NCBI GenBank assembly: GCA_016125095.1
Contig: WGMK01000022.1
Location: 124,950-188,949 of the forward strand
Reading direction: 5' to 3'
Length of the DNA: 64,000 nucleotides
Origin: Candidatus Hydrogenedens sp.
Lineage (GTDB): Bacteria; Hydrogenedentota; Hydrogenedentia; Hydrogenedentales; JAEUWI01
Positions within the stretch are counted from its first letter, which is position 1. Every line of letters begins with the position of its first letter. Below the pieces are notes generated by a model, which saw only the letters and a program-made list of their open reading frames with translations, was not told the origin of the DNA and made no database searches. This document shows, piece by piece, positions 1-9,550 of this stretch. Made by a program: the position numbers and the translations under genes.

Positions 1-1463
1 AAGCGCGCACGCTGCTTCACCTGCCGCCGGGAGCGGTGGCAAGCCGGCTGACGCTGTGGATTAATGGCGAAGAACGCGAGGCGGCGTTCGGCGGTCGCGA
101 GCAGGTGCAGGCGGCATATCGCGAGGTGGCCGTGGTGCGCCGGCAGGATCCCGCGCTGCTGACGACACAGGGACCGGATCGCGTGCTACTGCAGTGCTTC
201 CCGGTGCCCGCGCGCGGGACAATGAAAGTGAAGCTGGGGGTGACCGTGCCGATGCTGGTGCGCGATGGGCAGGCCTACCTGCGCCTGCCGGATATTGTCG
301 AACGCAACTACGCCTTCGCCGAGAGCGGCGCGCACCACGTATGGATGGAAGCGCCCGCGGCGATGACTACCGATATCGATACCCTCGCCGCCGAGCAGGT
401 GAATGGCACATACGCGCTGCGCGGTGAAGTGCCCTTTCGCCGCCATCAGGACGACTGGCTGGGCTGGGTGGCCGTGCCCGCGCAGGCGGAGACCGCCGTA
501 TTCGCCGCCTCGCTGGGCGAACTCAATGCGCGTATGGCGGTATCGCCCGCGGCCGATGCGTCCCTCGCCGAGGGCCCTGTGTGGCTGGTCGTGGATAGCA
601 GCGCTTCGATGGCGCACGCCGCGACCGACTGGCAGGAGTTTCTCTCTGCGTTCCCGGCAGATACGCGTTTTCATGCCATGATGACCTATGCGGGCAATCC
701 CGCCTTCGACACTTCGGACCCGGCGGCACTCATCCGGTGGATCGAGGCGCAGTACTACGGTGGCGGGCACGACCCGATGCAGGCTTTGGAGACCTCGTGG
801 GACGAGGCCTCGGGTACCGATGGCAGCCGGCTGATCTGGGTGCATGGCCCGTTTCCGCTGGCACGTCCCGCCACGGCGGGCATCGAACAACTGATGATGC
901 GACGCCCTCCCGTGACTCGCGACGGACGCCCGCGCCTCTTCGATGTGCAGGTCAGCCCGGGGCCCAATCGCGTGCTCGAAATGCTCGGGCCGGTGCGTGG
1001 CCTCGTCAGTGTGCCGGTCGTAAACGGACTTGGCGCCAGCCTGCGGTATCTCGCAGAACATGGCCGCCTGGAAGACATCCAGCGCGAATACACGCTGGTC
1101 GATGAGCCTGCCGCCGATGTGCTCCCGGGCACGGATCATCTGGTGCGGCTCGCTGTGAACGACACCGTACTCGGCCTGCTGGCCGGGCGCGATTCGGAGG
1201 CGGCCAAGGAAGCGGCCGCGCTGGCGGTGCGCACCCGGCTCGTCACGCCGGTATCCGGCGCCGTGGTGCTGGAACGCCAGGAACAATACGAGCGGCACGG
1301 ATTGGACCCCGGCGAGAATCAGGATGCCGTGGCGCAGATACCCGCCGTTCCCGAACCCGAAGAGTGGGCGCTCATCATCATCGCGTGCATTGCGCTCGTG
1401 GTGTTGCTCGTCCGGCGCGCGCGTCAATATCGTACTCCGCTGCGCTGGGAAGCCGCCGTATGA
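1..1463 (+). CDS. VIT/VWA-domain surface protein with PEP-CTERM-type tail, 5' truncated
   Basis: The frame is open from base 3, so the true start lies before the window; a GTG at 36 is only an internal codon. The N-terminal part matches a vault/inter-alpha-trypsin (VIT) domain (LPPGA, then DPALL). A VWA-like domain follows, with MIDAS-type motif DSSAS near base 594. The C-terminus has VPEPEEW at 1347, a hydrophobic segment (about 1368-1410) and a basic RRARQYR end. That is the three-part layout of PEP-CTERM signals cut by exosortases. The stop overlaps the start of the exosortase gene (ATGA), so the two are probably co-expressed as substrate and enzyme. VIT-VWA proteins are usually extracellular or envelope proteins; the ligand is unknown. 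Tail assignment is by motif only. Confidence 0.8.
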   Translation, partial: ARTLLHLPPGAVASRLTLWINGEEREAAFGGREQVQAAYREVAVVRRQDPALLTTQGPDRVLLQCFPVPARGTMKVKLGVTVPMLVRDGQAYLRLPDIVERNYAFAESGAHHVWMEAPAAMTTDIDTLAAEQVNGTYALRGEVPFRRHQDDWLGWVAVPAQAETAVFAASLGELNARMAVSPAADASLAEGPVWLVVDSSASMAHAATDWQEFLSAFPADTRFHAMMTYAGNPAFDTSDPAALIRWIEAQYYGGGHDPMQALETSWDEASGTDGSRLIWVHGPFPLARPATAGIEQLMMRRPPVTRDGRPRLFDVQVSPGPNRVLEMLGPVRGLVSVPVVNGLGASLRYLAEHGRLEDIQREYTLVDEPAADVLPGTDHLVRLAVNDTVLGLLAGRDSEAAKEAAALAVRTRLVTPVSGAVVLERQEQYERHGLDPGENQDAVAQIPAVPEPEEWALIIIACIALVVLLVRRARQYRTPLRWEAAV

Positions 1464-2890
1464 CGCGTTTGCCCGAGCGTATCGGCACCGCGCCAGCCGC
1501 GCTGTTGCTTCTCGCCGTTGGAGCGTCCTGTTGGCGGGCCTGGAGCTGGTGCGCCGCAGCCTGGTTCGACCCCGGCTATTCGCACGGCGGCCGCTATGCT
1601 TCGCTGCTTGCGGCGATTGCGATGGCCGCTTCCCTGGCGCATGCGCGGGTCGTGCGCCTGCAAACACCCTGGCTGGCCGCTGCCGGCATCGCGCTCTTGG
1701 CTTTTGCGGCCGCGTACGCTCACGTACCGCGTCCTGTCGCGGCCCTGCTCGCGGCGCTGGCGTTGTCCACCGCGTGGCTGGGGGTCTCGCGCGGTGCTTC
1801 TCTGGCCGGGCGCTGGGGACTGGCCGCAGTGCTGCCCTTGTCGCTGCCGCTGGGGGTCGGCGCTGAACTCTACGCGGGCTTTCCGCTGCGGCTCCTCGCG
1901 ACGCGCGCCGCTGCCTGGGCATTGGGTCCAGGCGTTAAGGCATCGGGCACCGCACTCGAAAACGGCATACAATCGGTCTTTGTCGATGCCCCCTGCGCGG
2001 GCATATCGATGCTCGATACCGCGCTGCTGCTGGCGGCGGTTGCTGCCGCGGTCGTTCGCGCCGATGCCCTGCGCACCGCCTTGCTCCTTGTCTTCGCGGC
2101 AGTGCTTGCGGTGTTCGGCAATATCGCGCGGGCCGCCTTGCTCTATATCGTCGAGACCAACGCGGGGAGCGCTTCGATATCACACGATGCCCTCGGCCTG
2201 GCCATCTTCGCCACCTGTTGCGCGCTGTTGATCGCCGTGCTCTTGCGCGTGCCGCCAGAGCGTATGTTCCAACCGGACAGCACTCCATCGGGCAGGTACG
2301 GCGGAATCCCCGTTTCGGTCGCCGTGTCTCTGCTGCTAGTAGCCGGCCTTGTGTCCGCCGCGGCGACCCGTACCGATATTGCCTGGGCGGCGGACCGCAC
2401 GGCCGAACCCGAGCGCGAACTCGCGTGGCCGGCAACCTGGCAAGGCCGCGTTCTCGAACTGAAGCCCATCGACACCGCGTTGGAAACATTCCTGAAGAAT
2501 TCGCCCGTGCAGGCCCGCGAGTTCACCGTGCAGGGCGCGAACGAATTGGTGCTACTGCGTCAAGCACCGGGTCTTACCCGCAGCCTGCATCCTTCGGAAA
2601 CCTGCTTCCGCGGATTTGGTTGGCAGTGCTCGCCGCGCCCCGCTCATCGCGATGCAGCTGGACGGCTCTGGAGCAGCTTCGAGGCGCGCCGGTCCGACGG
2701 AAGCGCCGTGCTGGTGCGGGAGATCTACCTCGCCGTGCCGGACTCGGGTGTACCCGCATCACTCGACGATCTGATCGCGGACGCGTCCACGTGGCCGGAC
2801 GCGGGTAGCTGGTTTTGGTCGGCGTTGACGCGCGGCACGGGACGCACGCTCGCCATCACCCATACCCTCCCCATCCACGCCCGCGACTAG
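1460..2890 (+). CDS. exosortase with fused EpsI-like C-terminal domain
   Basis: Multi-spanning membrane transpeptidase-like protein of 476 residues that should process proteins carrying PEP-CTERM-type tails. All exosortase hallmarks are visible: YSHGG near the N-terminus, the catalytic Cys in DAPCAGIS (residue 179), Arg in GNIARAALL (224) and His in SHDALGLA (242), set in about eight hydrophobic segments. After residue 280 and one more membrane segment comes a soluble region of about 170 residues (SLHPSETCFRGFGW) resembling the EpsI/DUF3485-type domain, which is a separate gene in many systems. The start is the ATG overlapping the upstream stop; a longer upstream frame is a shadow. It ends 4 bases from the convergent sulfatase. 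The subtype of exosortase was not assigned. Confidence 0.88.
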   Translation: MTRLPERIGTAPAALLLLAVGASCWRAWSWCAAAWFDPGYSHGGRYASLLAAIAMAASLAHARVVRLQTPWLAAAGIALLAFAAAYAHVPRPVAALLAALALSTAWLGVSRGASLAGRWGLAAVLPLSLPLGVGAELYAGFPLRLLATRAAAWALGPGVKASGTALENGIQSVFVDAPCAGISMLDTALLLAAVAAAVVRADALRTALLLVFAAVLAVFGNIARAALLYIVETNAGSASISHDALGLAIFATCCALLIAVLLRVPPERMFQPDSTPSGRYGGIPVSVAVSLLLVAGLVSAAATRTDIAWAADRTAEPERELAWPATWQGRVLELKPIDTALETFLKNSPVQAREFTVQGANELVLLRQAPGLTRSLHPSETCFRGFGWQCSPRPAHRDAAGRLWSSFEARRSDGSAVLVREIYLAVPDSGVPASLDDLIADASTWPDAGSWFWSALTRGTGRTLAITHTLPIHARD

Positions 2891-2894
2891 CGGC

Positions 2895-4457
2895 TTACGG
2901 CAGCTGTAGGGGCTCGGTCTCGCCGGTCTTGCGGTCTACGGGCCATTGGGCGCCGAGGGTTTCGAAATCGTTCTTCATGCGCGTGGCGAGCTGGGCGATG
3001 CGGTCGGGTTGTTCTCTTGCGAGGTCGCGTGTCTCGCCGATGTCTTCGGCGATGTTGTACAGCGCCCAGCGCTTGCCGTTGTAGAAGTAAATGATCTTCC
3101 AGTCGCCGAAGATGGCGGCGCTGTGGGGCTCGTAGCCGGGGCCGTCGGGTCCCCATTTGTGGGGGTAGTGGAAGTAGATCGGGCGGTCGGGATCGGCTTG
3201 CTGCTGCGTGAGGTAGGGGCGCAGGTCGCGTCCGTCGACAGGGTAGTCTTCGGGCGCTGCGGCCCCGGCGACACCCAGCACCGTGGGGAAGAGATCCTCA
3301 GAGATGAGCGGTTGCTGCGATTCGGCGCCCGCCTCGATAGGCAGGGCGGCCTGCAAGGCGTTGCCTTCGGCGGGGTGCGCCCAGGCGGCGATAAAGGGCA
3401 CGCGCGTGCCGCCTTCGTAGGCCGAGCCCTTGCCGTCCTTCGCGGGCCAGCAGTGGGTGTCGTCGCCGGTGCCGCGCGGCGTGGTGCCGCGCGCATGCGC
3501 GCTCAGCCCGCCGTTGTCGGACGTGAACAGTATCAGCGTGTTCTCCGCCACGCCCAGCGCCTCGAGGTGGTCCATGATTTCGCCGAGACTGGCGTCCATC
3601 CCCTCGACCATCGACGCGTAGTCTTCTTCCTGCTCGGGAATATCGATGTCGGTGCCGTCGTAGTTTCGGTCTTTGTAGTGCGCCAAGTATTTTTTGTGCG
3701 GCTGTATGGGCGTATGCACGGCGTAATGGGCGAGGTAGAGATAAAACGGCTTGCCATCGCCGACCGCCTTCGATACGGCCTTCTTCGCCTCGATGGTCGT
3801 GGCGTCGGTCAGGTGGATGTCCTGCCCGTGGTAGGCCTCGAGTCCGGGCACGTCCCATTCCGAATCGGGGCCGTTGGGGTTCTTCCGGAAATGGTCGAGC
3901 CCCTGATACGACCCCGGCGCGCCCGTGCAGTGCCCCGCGATGTTCACGTCGAAGCCCAGGTTCCGCGGGTCCGAGCCCGGCGTGCCCAGCGCACCCCAGT
4001 GCGCCTTGCCCGCGTGGATGGTGAAATAGCCCGCTTCTCGCAGCAGCGCCGGCAAGGTCACCCCGCCCGGCTGCACGCCCTCGAGCCGCCATCCGGGCGG
4101 CGGGCCCGTGCGTCCGCCGCGGCCGGTCGGATCGCGGTCGGTCCACAGGGTCCAATTGGTCACATGGTGCCGCACCGGGCTCTGGCCCGTGAGAATCGAC
4201 GTGCGCGTCGGGCTGCACACCGGATGCGCGCGCGCCTGCATGGACTTGATGCCCTGCTTCGCCAGCCGCTCAATGTTTGGCGTGTGGAAGTGATCGTTGA
4301 AGGGCGTGCGCTCTTTCCAGAACGGCACCGAAGTGTCCTGCCAGCCCATGTCGTCCACGAGAAACACGACGATATTCGGTTGGTCCGGCGCGGCCTGCGC
4401 GTTTGCGGCGCACAGCGCGAGCCCCGCGCAGACGACATAGCGCATCCAGTGGCGCAT
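2895..4457 (-). CDS. secreted S1-family sulfatase
   Basis: Arylsulfatase-type enzyme of 520 residues that hydrolyses sulfate esters, probably on polysaccharides outside the cytoplasm. A signal peptide (residues 1-22, ending ANAQA) precedes PNIVVFLVDDMGW, the N-terminal metal-binding segment. The formylglycine site is CSPTR (C-x-P-x-R, residues about 81-85), so activity needs a formylglycine-generating enzyme, not seen here. HAGKAHWG and FTSDNGG are further family motifs. GGAGG lies 10 bases before the ATG. It is transcribed toward the exosortase gene and appears monocistronic. Substrate cannot be told from sequence. Confidence 0.9.
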   Translation of the reverse strand: MRHWMRYVVCAGLALCAANAQAAPDQPNIVVFLVDDMGWQDTSVPFWKERTPFNDHFHTPNIERLAKQGIKSMQARAHPVCSPTRTSILTGQSPVRHHVTNWTLWTDRDPTGRGGRTGPPPGWRLEGVQPGGVTLPALLREAGYFTIHAGKAHWGALGTPGSDPRNLGFDVNIAGHCTGAPGSYQGLDHFRKNPNGPDSEWDVPGLEAYHGQDIHLTDATTIEAKKAVSKAVGDGKPFYLYLAHYAVHTPIQPHKKYLAHYKDRNYDGTDIDIPEQEEDYASMVEGMDASLGEIMDHLEALGVAENTLILFTSDNGGLSAHARGTTPRGTGDDTHCWPAKDGKGSAYEGGTRVPFIAAWAHPAEGNALQAALPIEAGAESQQPLISEDLFPTVLGVAGAAAPEDYPVDGRDLRPYLTQQQADPDRPIYFHYPHKWGPDGPGYEPHSAAIFGDWKIIYFYNGKRWALYNIAEDIGETRDLAREQPDRIAQLATRMKNDFETLGAQWPVDRKTGETEPLQLP

Positions 4458-4721
4458 GGCAAACGTCCTCCCAAGTCAATTAACCCAATGGGCGACGATA
4501 CCGCGCCGGGACGTTTTCTGCAAACGGCGACCTGATGGGTGTGTACATCCGACATCCATGCGCCAAGAGGTGGGCCGAGGCACCACCCTACGGGGCGGAA
4601 TGGCGCGGCGCTGCGGATGCGTTGTACACTACACGCTTGATTCCCCCGCCCGGATACCCGCGTGTCCGGGCGGCTTTGCCGTGTCGGCCTGCGCCGTCCC
4701 TGGAGATTCCGAAAGCCCGCC

Positions 4722-7700
4722 ATGTCGCTGAAGCTGCCGCACCTGAAGATTACCGAGACCCTCGCGGGCCACCTGAAAAAAGGCGGACACCCGGAGGTGG
4801 AGGTAATCGGCCCGTGGGGCTCGTCGAAGGCGCTGGTGGCGCATCAGGTGGCCGAGGCGCTGGGGCGTCCGCTGCTGGTGCTCACGGCGGGCCGTATCGA
4901 CGCGGAGTCGGTGTACGACGACCTCAGCACCTTCGCCGGCGAGGATCGCGTCGCGCTGTTCCCGGCGTGGGAGGTGCTGCCGTCCGACACGATGAATCCG
5001 TCGGACGACATCATTGCGGAGCGGATGGATACCCTGCGTCGGCTTTCGGCCTCGTTCGAGGGCAGCCGCCCGCTGCACGCCGTGGTGCCGCTGCGCTCCA
5101 TGCTGCAGCGCGTCATCAGCCGCAAGCGGCTCGAGGGCGACATCTTCGAACTGAAGACCGGCGTGGAGTACGACCTCAACGATCTGCTCGAGCGGCTTAT
5201 CAAGCTGGGCTACACGCGCGAGGTGATGGTGGAGAACCGCGGCGAAGTGAGCGTGCGCGGCGGCATTGTCGACATTTTCCCCATCAGCGCCGAGCTCCCC
5301 TACCGCATCGAGTTCTTCGGCGATGAGCTGGAATCCATCCGGCGCTTCGAGCCCGAGACCCAGCGGAGCGTGTCGCACGAAGACGCCGTGCAGATTCTAC
5401 CGCGCTCCGAGAAATCCATCCTCACGCGGCTGTCCACGCAAGACGGCGGCCTCGCGCTGCTTACCCAATATTTCCCGGCCGATACGCTGGTGGTGTTCGA
5501 CGAGCCCGCCGCGATCTACGAGGAAGCGCAACTGCTGGCGAAGCAGTTTCCCGATTCTCCGCACGTGGTGGACTGGCAGGACGCCGAGTCGGCGCTGCGT
5601 AAGTTCGCGCGCATGATGATCGCTCAGGTGGGCTACGACGCCTCGCCCGAAGTGCCGCGTGTGAAGATGCCCACCACCAGCGTGAAGGGCTTCGCGGGCC
5701 ACACGCAGGATTTCTGGGAACAGCTGAAGCAGTGGGATCTAGACGGCTACACCGTGCAGCTGCTCTGCGCCAACGCCGGCGAGCGCCGCCGCCTGATGGA
5801 ACTGATTGAGGAACACGGCTACAGGCTGGGTCAGGACAGCTTCGACCTGCGCCTCGGGCTCGGTCGGCTCCGCGCGGGCTTCACCGTCACGCAGGACAAG
5901 CTGGCGGTGCTCAGCGAACAGGAAATGTTCGGCCGCCACTATGTGCGCCGCAAGCGCCGCCGCTTCGAGGCCGGCGCCGCCATCACCCAGTTCAGCGATT
6001 TGAAGGCTGGCGACTACGTGGTGCATGCCGAGCACGGCATCGGGCGCTACGTGGGACTCAAGCGCTTCGAGGGCCGCACGGGCGATTTCCTCACGCTGCA
6101 ATACCGCGGCGGCGACACCATCTATGTGCCCGTGACCCAGATCGATCAGGTGCAGAAATACACCGCGGGCGAGGGCGCGGTGCCACGCGTGGACAAGATC
6201 GGCGGGGCAGGCTGGCGCACCGCCAAGGCGCGCGTGAAGAAGGCCGTGCGCGAGATGACCGAGGAACTCGTGCGCCTCTATGCCGCGCGCGATCGCAGCG
6301 AGGGCTTCGCGTTCAGTCCCGACACGCCCTGGCAGACCGAATTCGAGGATTCGTTCCAGTACGACGAAACACCCGACCAGCTGCGCGCCATCGAGGACGT
6401 GAAGCGCGACATGGAATCGCCGCGGCCCATGGATCGCCTGCTCTGCGGCGACGTGGGCTACGGCAAGACCGAGGTGGCCCTGCGTGCAGCGTTCAAGGCC
6501 GTGCAGGACGGCAAGCAGGTGGCCGTGCTCGCGCCCACCACGGTGCTCACGCAGCAGCACTTCAACACCTTTACCGAACGCATGGCGGACTTCCCCGTGC
6601 GCATCGATCTGATGAACCGCTTCCGCGGCGACAAGGAAATCCGCAGCACGATAGAGCGGCTCAAGAGCGGCGAGGTCGACATTGTCATCGGCACGCACCG
6701 CATCGTCTCGGGCGATGTGCACTTCAAGGATCTCGGCCTCATCATCGTGGACGAGGAACAGCGCTTCGGCGTGAAGCACAAGGAGAAGCTGAAGCAGCTG
6801 CGCGCGCACGTCGATGTGCTCGCCATGTCCGCCACGCCCATCCCGCGCACGCTGCACTTCTCGCTCATCGGCGTGCGCGACATGAGCGTCATTAATACCG
6901 CGCCGAACGACCGCCTGCCCATCCACACCTGCATCGAGGCATGGAACGCGAACCTGATCAAGGAGGCCATCGAGCGCGAGATGGCGCGCGAGGGCCAGGT
7001 CTTCTTTCTGCACAACCGCGTGCAGACCATCGAGCAGGTGGCGTCGCAGATCAACCAGCTGGTGCCGCGCGCGAAGATCGCCGTGGGCCACGGGCAGATG
7101 CACCGGCACGAACTGGAAGAGGTGATGGCCCGCTTCATCGAGCGCGAAGTCGATGTGTTGGTCTGCACCACCATCATCGGCTCGGGCATCGACATCCCGA
7201 ACGCCAACACCATCATCGTCGATCGTTCCGACCACTTCGGCCTGGCCGAGCTCTACCAGATCCGCGGGCGCGTCGGGCGCTACAAGCACCGCGCGTTTGC
7301 GTATCTCTTGGTGCCGGGCGATCGCGCGCTGACGGAAGAGGCGCAGGAACGCCTGAAGGCGCTAGAGGATTTCAGCTCGCTCGGTTCCGGTTTCCGCATC
7401 GCCATGCGCGACCTCGAAATCCGCGGCGCGGGCAACCTGCTTGGCGCCGACCAGAGCGGCCACATCAGCACCGTGGGCTACGAGACCTACCGCGAGATCA
7501 TCGAGGAGGCCGTCGCCGAGCACCGCGGCCAGGCGCCGCGCCGCGTGCAGCTGCCGGCCTTCAACCTCTCGGTCGACGCGCACATCCCCGAGGCCTACGT
7601 GCCCACCGCCCAGCAGAAGATGACCCTCTACCGCCGTATCGCGCACCTCAAGTCGATGGACGAGGTGGAAGAGATGGCGAACGAATTGAAGGACCGCTTC

Positions 7701-7988
7701 GGCGCGCCGCCCGCGCCCGTCAAGCGCCTGCTCGAAGTGATGCGCGCCCGCGCCCGCGCCGCCGACGCCGGCGTCAAGTTCATGAGCGCATCCGAAGGCG
7801 TCGTGAGCGTCACGCTCGATGCCAGCCGCATGATTCCCCACGAGCAGCAGGCCGCGCTCAAGCAGGCCTTCGGCCCCGCGCTCGAAATCCACTGGGCAAG
7901 CGCCCCCCTGCTCAAGCTCGCCCACGGCGACGAAAGCCCCGCCAAGGCCGTCCTGCCCCTGCTGGACATCCTCGCCGAAGAAGAGTGA
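4722..7988 (+). CDS. mfd: transcription-repair coupling factor Mfd
   Basis: ATP-dependent translocase of 1088 residues that removes stalled RNA polymerase at DNA lesions and recruits UvrA. It has an N-terminal UvrB-like region, a CarD-like RNA polymerase interaction domain (AGDYVVHAEHGIGRY, from about residue 425), helicase motif I CGDVGYGKTE (about 575), motif II DEEQ (about 677), SATPIPRTL (motif III), and a C-terminal TRCF domain (AYVPTAQQKMTLYRRIA). Length is normal for the family. The ATG at 4722 gives the typical N-terminus; in-frame codons from 4662 lack family similarity. The 264 bases upstream, shared with the divergent sulfatase, show no convincing promoter. Confidence 0.97.
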   Translation: MSLKLPHLKITETLAGHLKKGGHPEVEVIGPWGSSKALVAHQVAEALGRPLLVLTAGRIDAESVYDDLSTFAGEDRVALFPAWEVLPSDTMNPSDDIIAERMDTLRRLSASFEGSRPLHAVVPLRSMLQRVISRKRLEGDIFELKTGVEYDLNDLLERLIKLGYTREVMVENRGEVSVRGGIVDIFPISAELPYRIEFFGDELESIRRFEPETQRSVSHEDAVQILPRSEKSILTRLSTQDGGLALLTQYFPADTLVVFDEPAAIYEEAQLLAKQFPDSPHVVDWQDAESALRKFARMMIAQVGYDASPEVPRVKMPTTSVKGFAGHTQDFWEQLKQWDLDGYTVQLLCANAGERRRLMELIEEHGYRLGQDSFDLRLGLGRLRAGFTVTQDKLAVLSEQEMFGRHYVRRKRRRFEAGAAITQFSDLKAGDYVVHAEHGIGRYVGLKRFEGRTGDFLTLQYRGGDTIYVPVTQIDQVQKYTAGEGAVPRVDKIGGAGWRTAKARVKKAVREMTEELVRLYAARDRSEGFAFSPDTPWQTEFEDSFQYDETPDQLRAIEDVKRDMESPRPMDRLLCGDVGYGKTEVALRAAFKAVQDGKQVAVLAPTTVLTQQHFNTFTERMADFPVRIDLMNRFRGDKEIRSTIERLKSGEVDIVIGTHRIVSGDVHFKDLGLIIVDEEQRFGVKHKEKLKQLRAHVDVLAMSATPIPRTLHFSLIGVRDMSVINTAPNDRLPIHTCIEAWNANLIKEAIEREMAREGQVFFLHNRVQTIEQVASQINQLVPRAKIAVGHGQMHRHELEEVMARFIEREVDVLVCTTIIGSGIDIPNANTIIVDRSDHFGLAELYQIRGRVGRYKHRAFAYLLVPGDRALTEEAQERLKALEDFSSLGSGFRIAMRDLEIRGAGNLLGADQSGHISTVGYETYREIIEEAVAEHRGQAPRRVQLPAFNLSVDAHIPEAYVPTAQQKMTLYRRIAHLKSMDEVEEMANELKDRFGAPPAPVKRLLEVMRARARAADAGVKFMSASEGVVSVTLDASRMIPHEQQAALKQAFGPALEIHWASAPLLKLAHGDESPAKAVLPLLDILAEEE

Positions 7989-7995
7989 GGCCGCC

Positions 7996-9414
7996 CTACT
8001 TCGCGACCTGCTCTGCCGGTGTCATCGTGGCGAGCGGGGGTGCGGAAGCATCGAAGATGCTGATGGAGCGCCAGCGTTCCGCGCGGAAGCGCCAGAGCAG
8101 CGTAAAGCTGAGGCCGGTAATGTAAAAGGTCGCGCCGATCCATGCGCCGAGCGCGCCGCCGCCGAGCCAGGCCATGAGCGTGGCGATGGGCAGGAAGATG
8201 GGATAGGCTGCCACGAGCGTGGCGTACATCACCCACTTGGTATCGCCCGCGCCGCGCAGCGCGCCCGCGCACACGATGTTCATCCCGTCGAAGCCCTGGA
8301 ACACGGCGGCGCATACCAGCAGCTGCCAACCCAGCCGGATGATGGCGGGGTCGTCGGTGAAGAAGGTGGCGATCATCTGGTCGCCGATAAACGCGAACAC
8401 CAGTCCCATGCCGGTCATGTAGATCATGGCGATCTTAATGGCGGTGTAGGTGCGTGCCTTGGCGAGCGCGAAATTGCCGCGGCCGATCCATTGCCCCACG
8501 ATGGGTGCGATGGCCTGGTTCAGCGCGAGCGCAGGCATGAACGACACATGCATGAAGCTGATGGCCGCGTTGTTGGCCGCCAGCTGCGCATCGCCGAAGC
8601 GGCCGATGACGAAGCTGATGAACACGCCCCAGGTGGCGACGTCGAGCAGCATGTGGATGCCCGAGGGCGCGCCGATGCGGATCAACTCGCGGAAGCGCCG
8701 CGCATCGAAGCGCCACGTTGAGCGGGTCGCGTAGGCGCGGTCGAAGGCGGGCAGATAGAAAATGAGATGCAGGGCGCCGGCCTGCGCGAATTGCGACAGC
8801 ACCGTACCCCACGCCGCGCCCGCCATGCCCATCGCCGGCGCGCCCCAATGCCCGAAGATGAGGAGGTAATTGAAAAAGATATTAAGGAAGTTGCCGGCGA
8901 TCATTACATACATCTGCACGAAGGGCCGGTTCACGCCCTGGAAGAATGTGGCAAGCGCCGTGCCCCAGGCCAGCGGAAAATAACCGAGCAGCCGGATTTG
9001 GAAATAGGTGGTCTCGAGCTGGGTCGTTTGCGGGCTGTGGCCCATGAGGCCGAAGAGCGGCGCGGCCAGCGGCCACATAATCAGCGCCAGACCGCCCGCC
9101 AGCAGCGAGATATAAAAGCCCTGCCAGGTGTAGGCACCGGCGTTCTCGCCCTCGCCGCGGCCGATGCTTTGGCCCACGAAGGTGCTGATACAGCCCACGA
9201 TGCCGATGATAATCGCGGCGGCCAGGTAAGACCAGATACCTGCGGAGCCGATGGCGGCCAACTGACCCGTGCCCAGCTGCGCCACCATGAACTTGTCGGC
9301 GAAGTCCATGGCCACGAACGACATGGTGCCCATGGCGATGGGCAAGGCCATGCCCATCACTTCGCGCACGCCGGCAAAGCGGTCTTCTACTTTCTCGGAG
9401 GTCGGGGAGTTCAT
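7996..9414 (-). CDS. MATE-family efflux transporter
   Basis: Integral membrane cation antiporter of 472 residues with about twelve hydrophobic segments in two similar halves, as in NorM-type drug exporters. Typical MATE stretches include FVAMDFADKFMVAQLG in helices 1-2 and the mirrored FMHVSFMPALALNQAIAPIVG in the second half. The ATG at 9414 was preferred over 9441 because it leaves a short soluble N-terminus ahead of the first helix. It converges with mfd, 7 bases apart. Substrate is unknown. Confidence 0.9.
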   Translation of the reverse strand: MNSPTSEKVEDRFAGVREVMGMALPIAMGTMSFVAMDFADKFMVAQLGTGQLAAIGSAGIWSYLAAAIIIGIVGCISTFVGQSIGRGEGENAGAYTWQGFYISLLAGGLALIMWPLAAPLFGLMGHSPQTTQLETTYFQIRLLGYFPLAWGTALATFFQGVNRPFVQMYVMIAGNFLNIFFNYLLIFGHWGAPAMGMAGAAWGTVLSQFAQAGALHLIFYLPAFDRAYATRSTWRFDARRFRELIRIGAPSGIHMLLDVATWGVFISFVIGRFGDAQLAANNAAISFMHVSFMPALALNQAIAPIVGQWIGRGNFALAKARTYTAIKIAMIYMTGMGLVFAFIGDQMIATFFTDDPAIIRLGWQLLVCAAVFQGFDGMNIVCAGALRGAGDTKWVMYATLVAAYPIFLPIATLMAWLGGGALGAWIGATFYITGLSFTLLWRFRAERWRSISIFDASAPPLATMTPAEQVAK

Positions 9415-9550
9415 AACGCTTGGATACCGGATTATGCGCACTTCTCCCTTAGACGACGGGAGAAGCGCATATCATACCACTTCCGTGGTGCCTTGATTAC
9501 ACACGTGTTCGGAATCCATGCTCGATACCAGACTTCACGGAGATTGATCC

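Noticed and set aside
186..1922. 578-residue frame on the minus strand opposite the VIT/exosortase genes
   Set aside because: High-GC antisense shadow: low-complexity Arg/His-rich product, no motif, while the opposite strand holds conserved VIT, VWA and exosortase motifs.
2946..4535. 529-residue plus-strand frame opposite the sulfatase
   Set aside because: Antisense shadow; Arg/Val/Gly-rich and without any motif, whereas the minus strand has the CSPTR sulfatase site.
5739..7289. 516-residue minus-strand frame inside mfd
   Set aside because: Antisense to conserved Mfd helicase motifs; Ala/His/Val-rich shadow.
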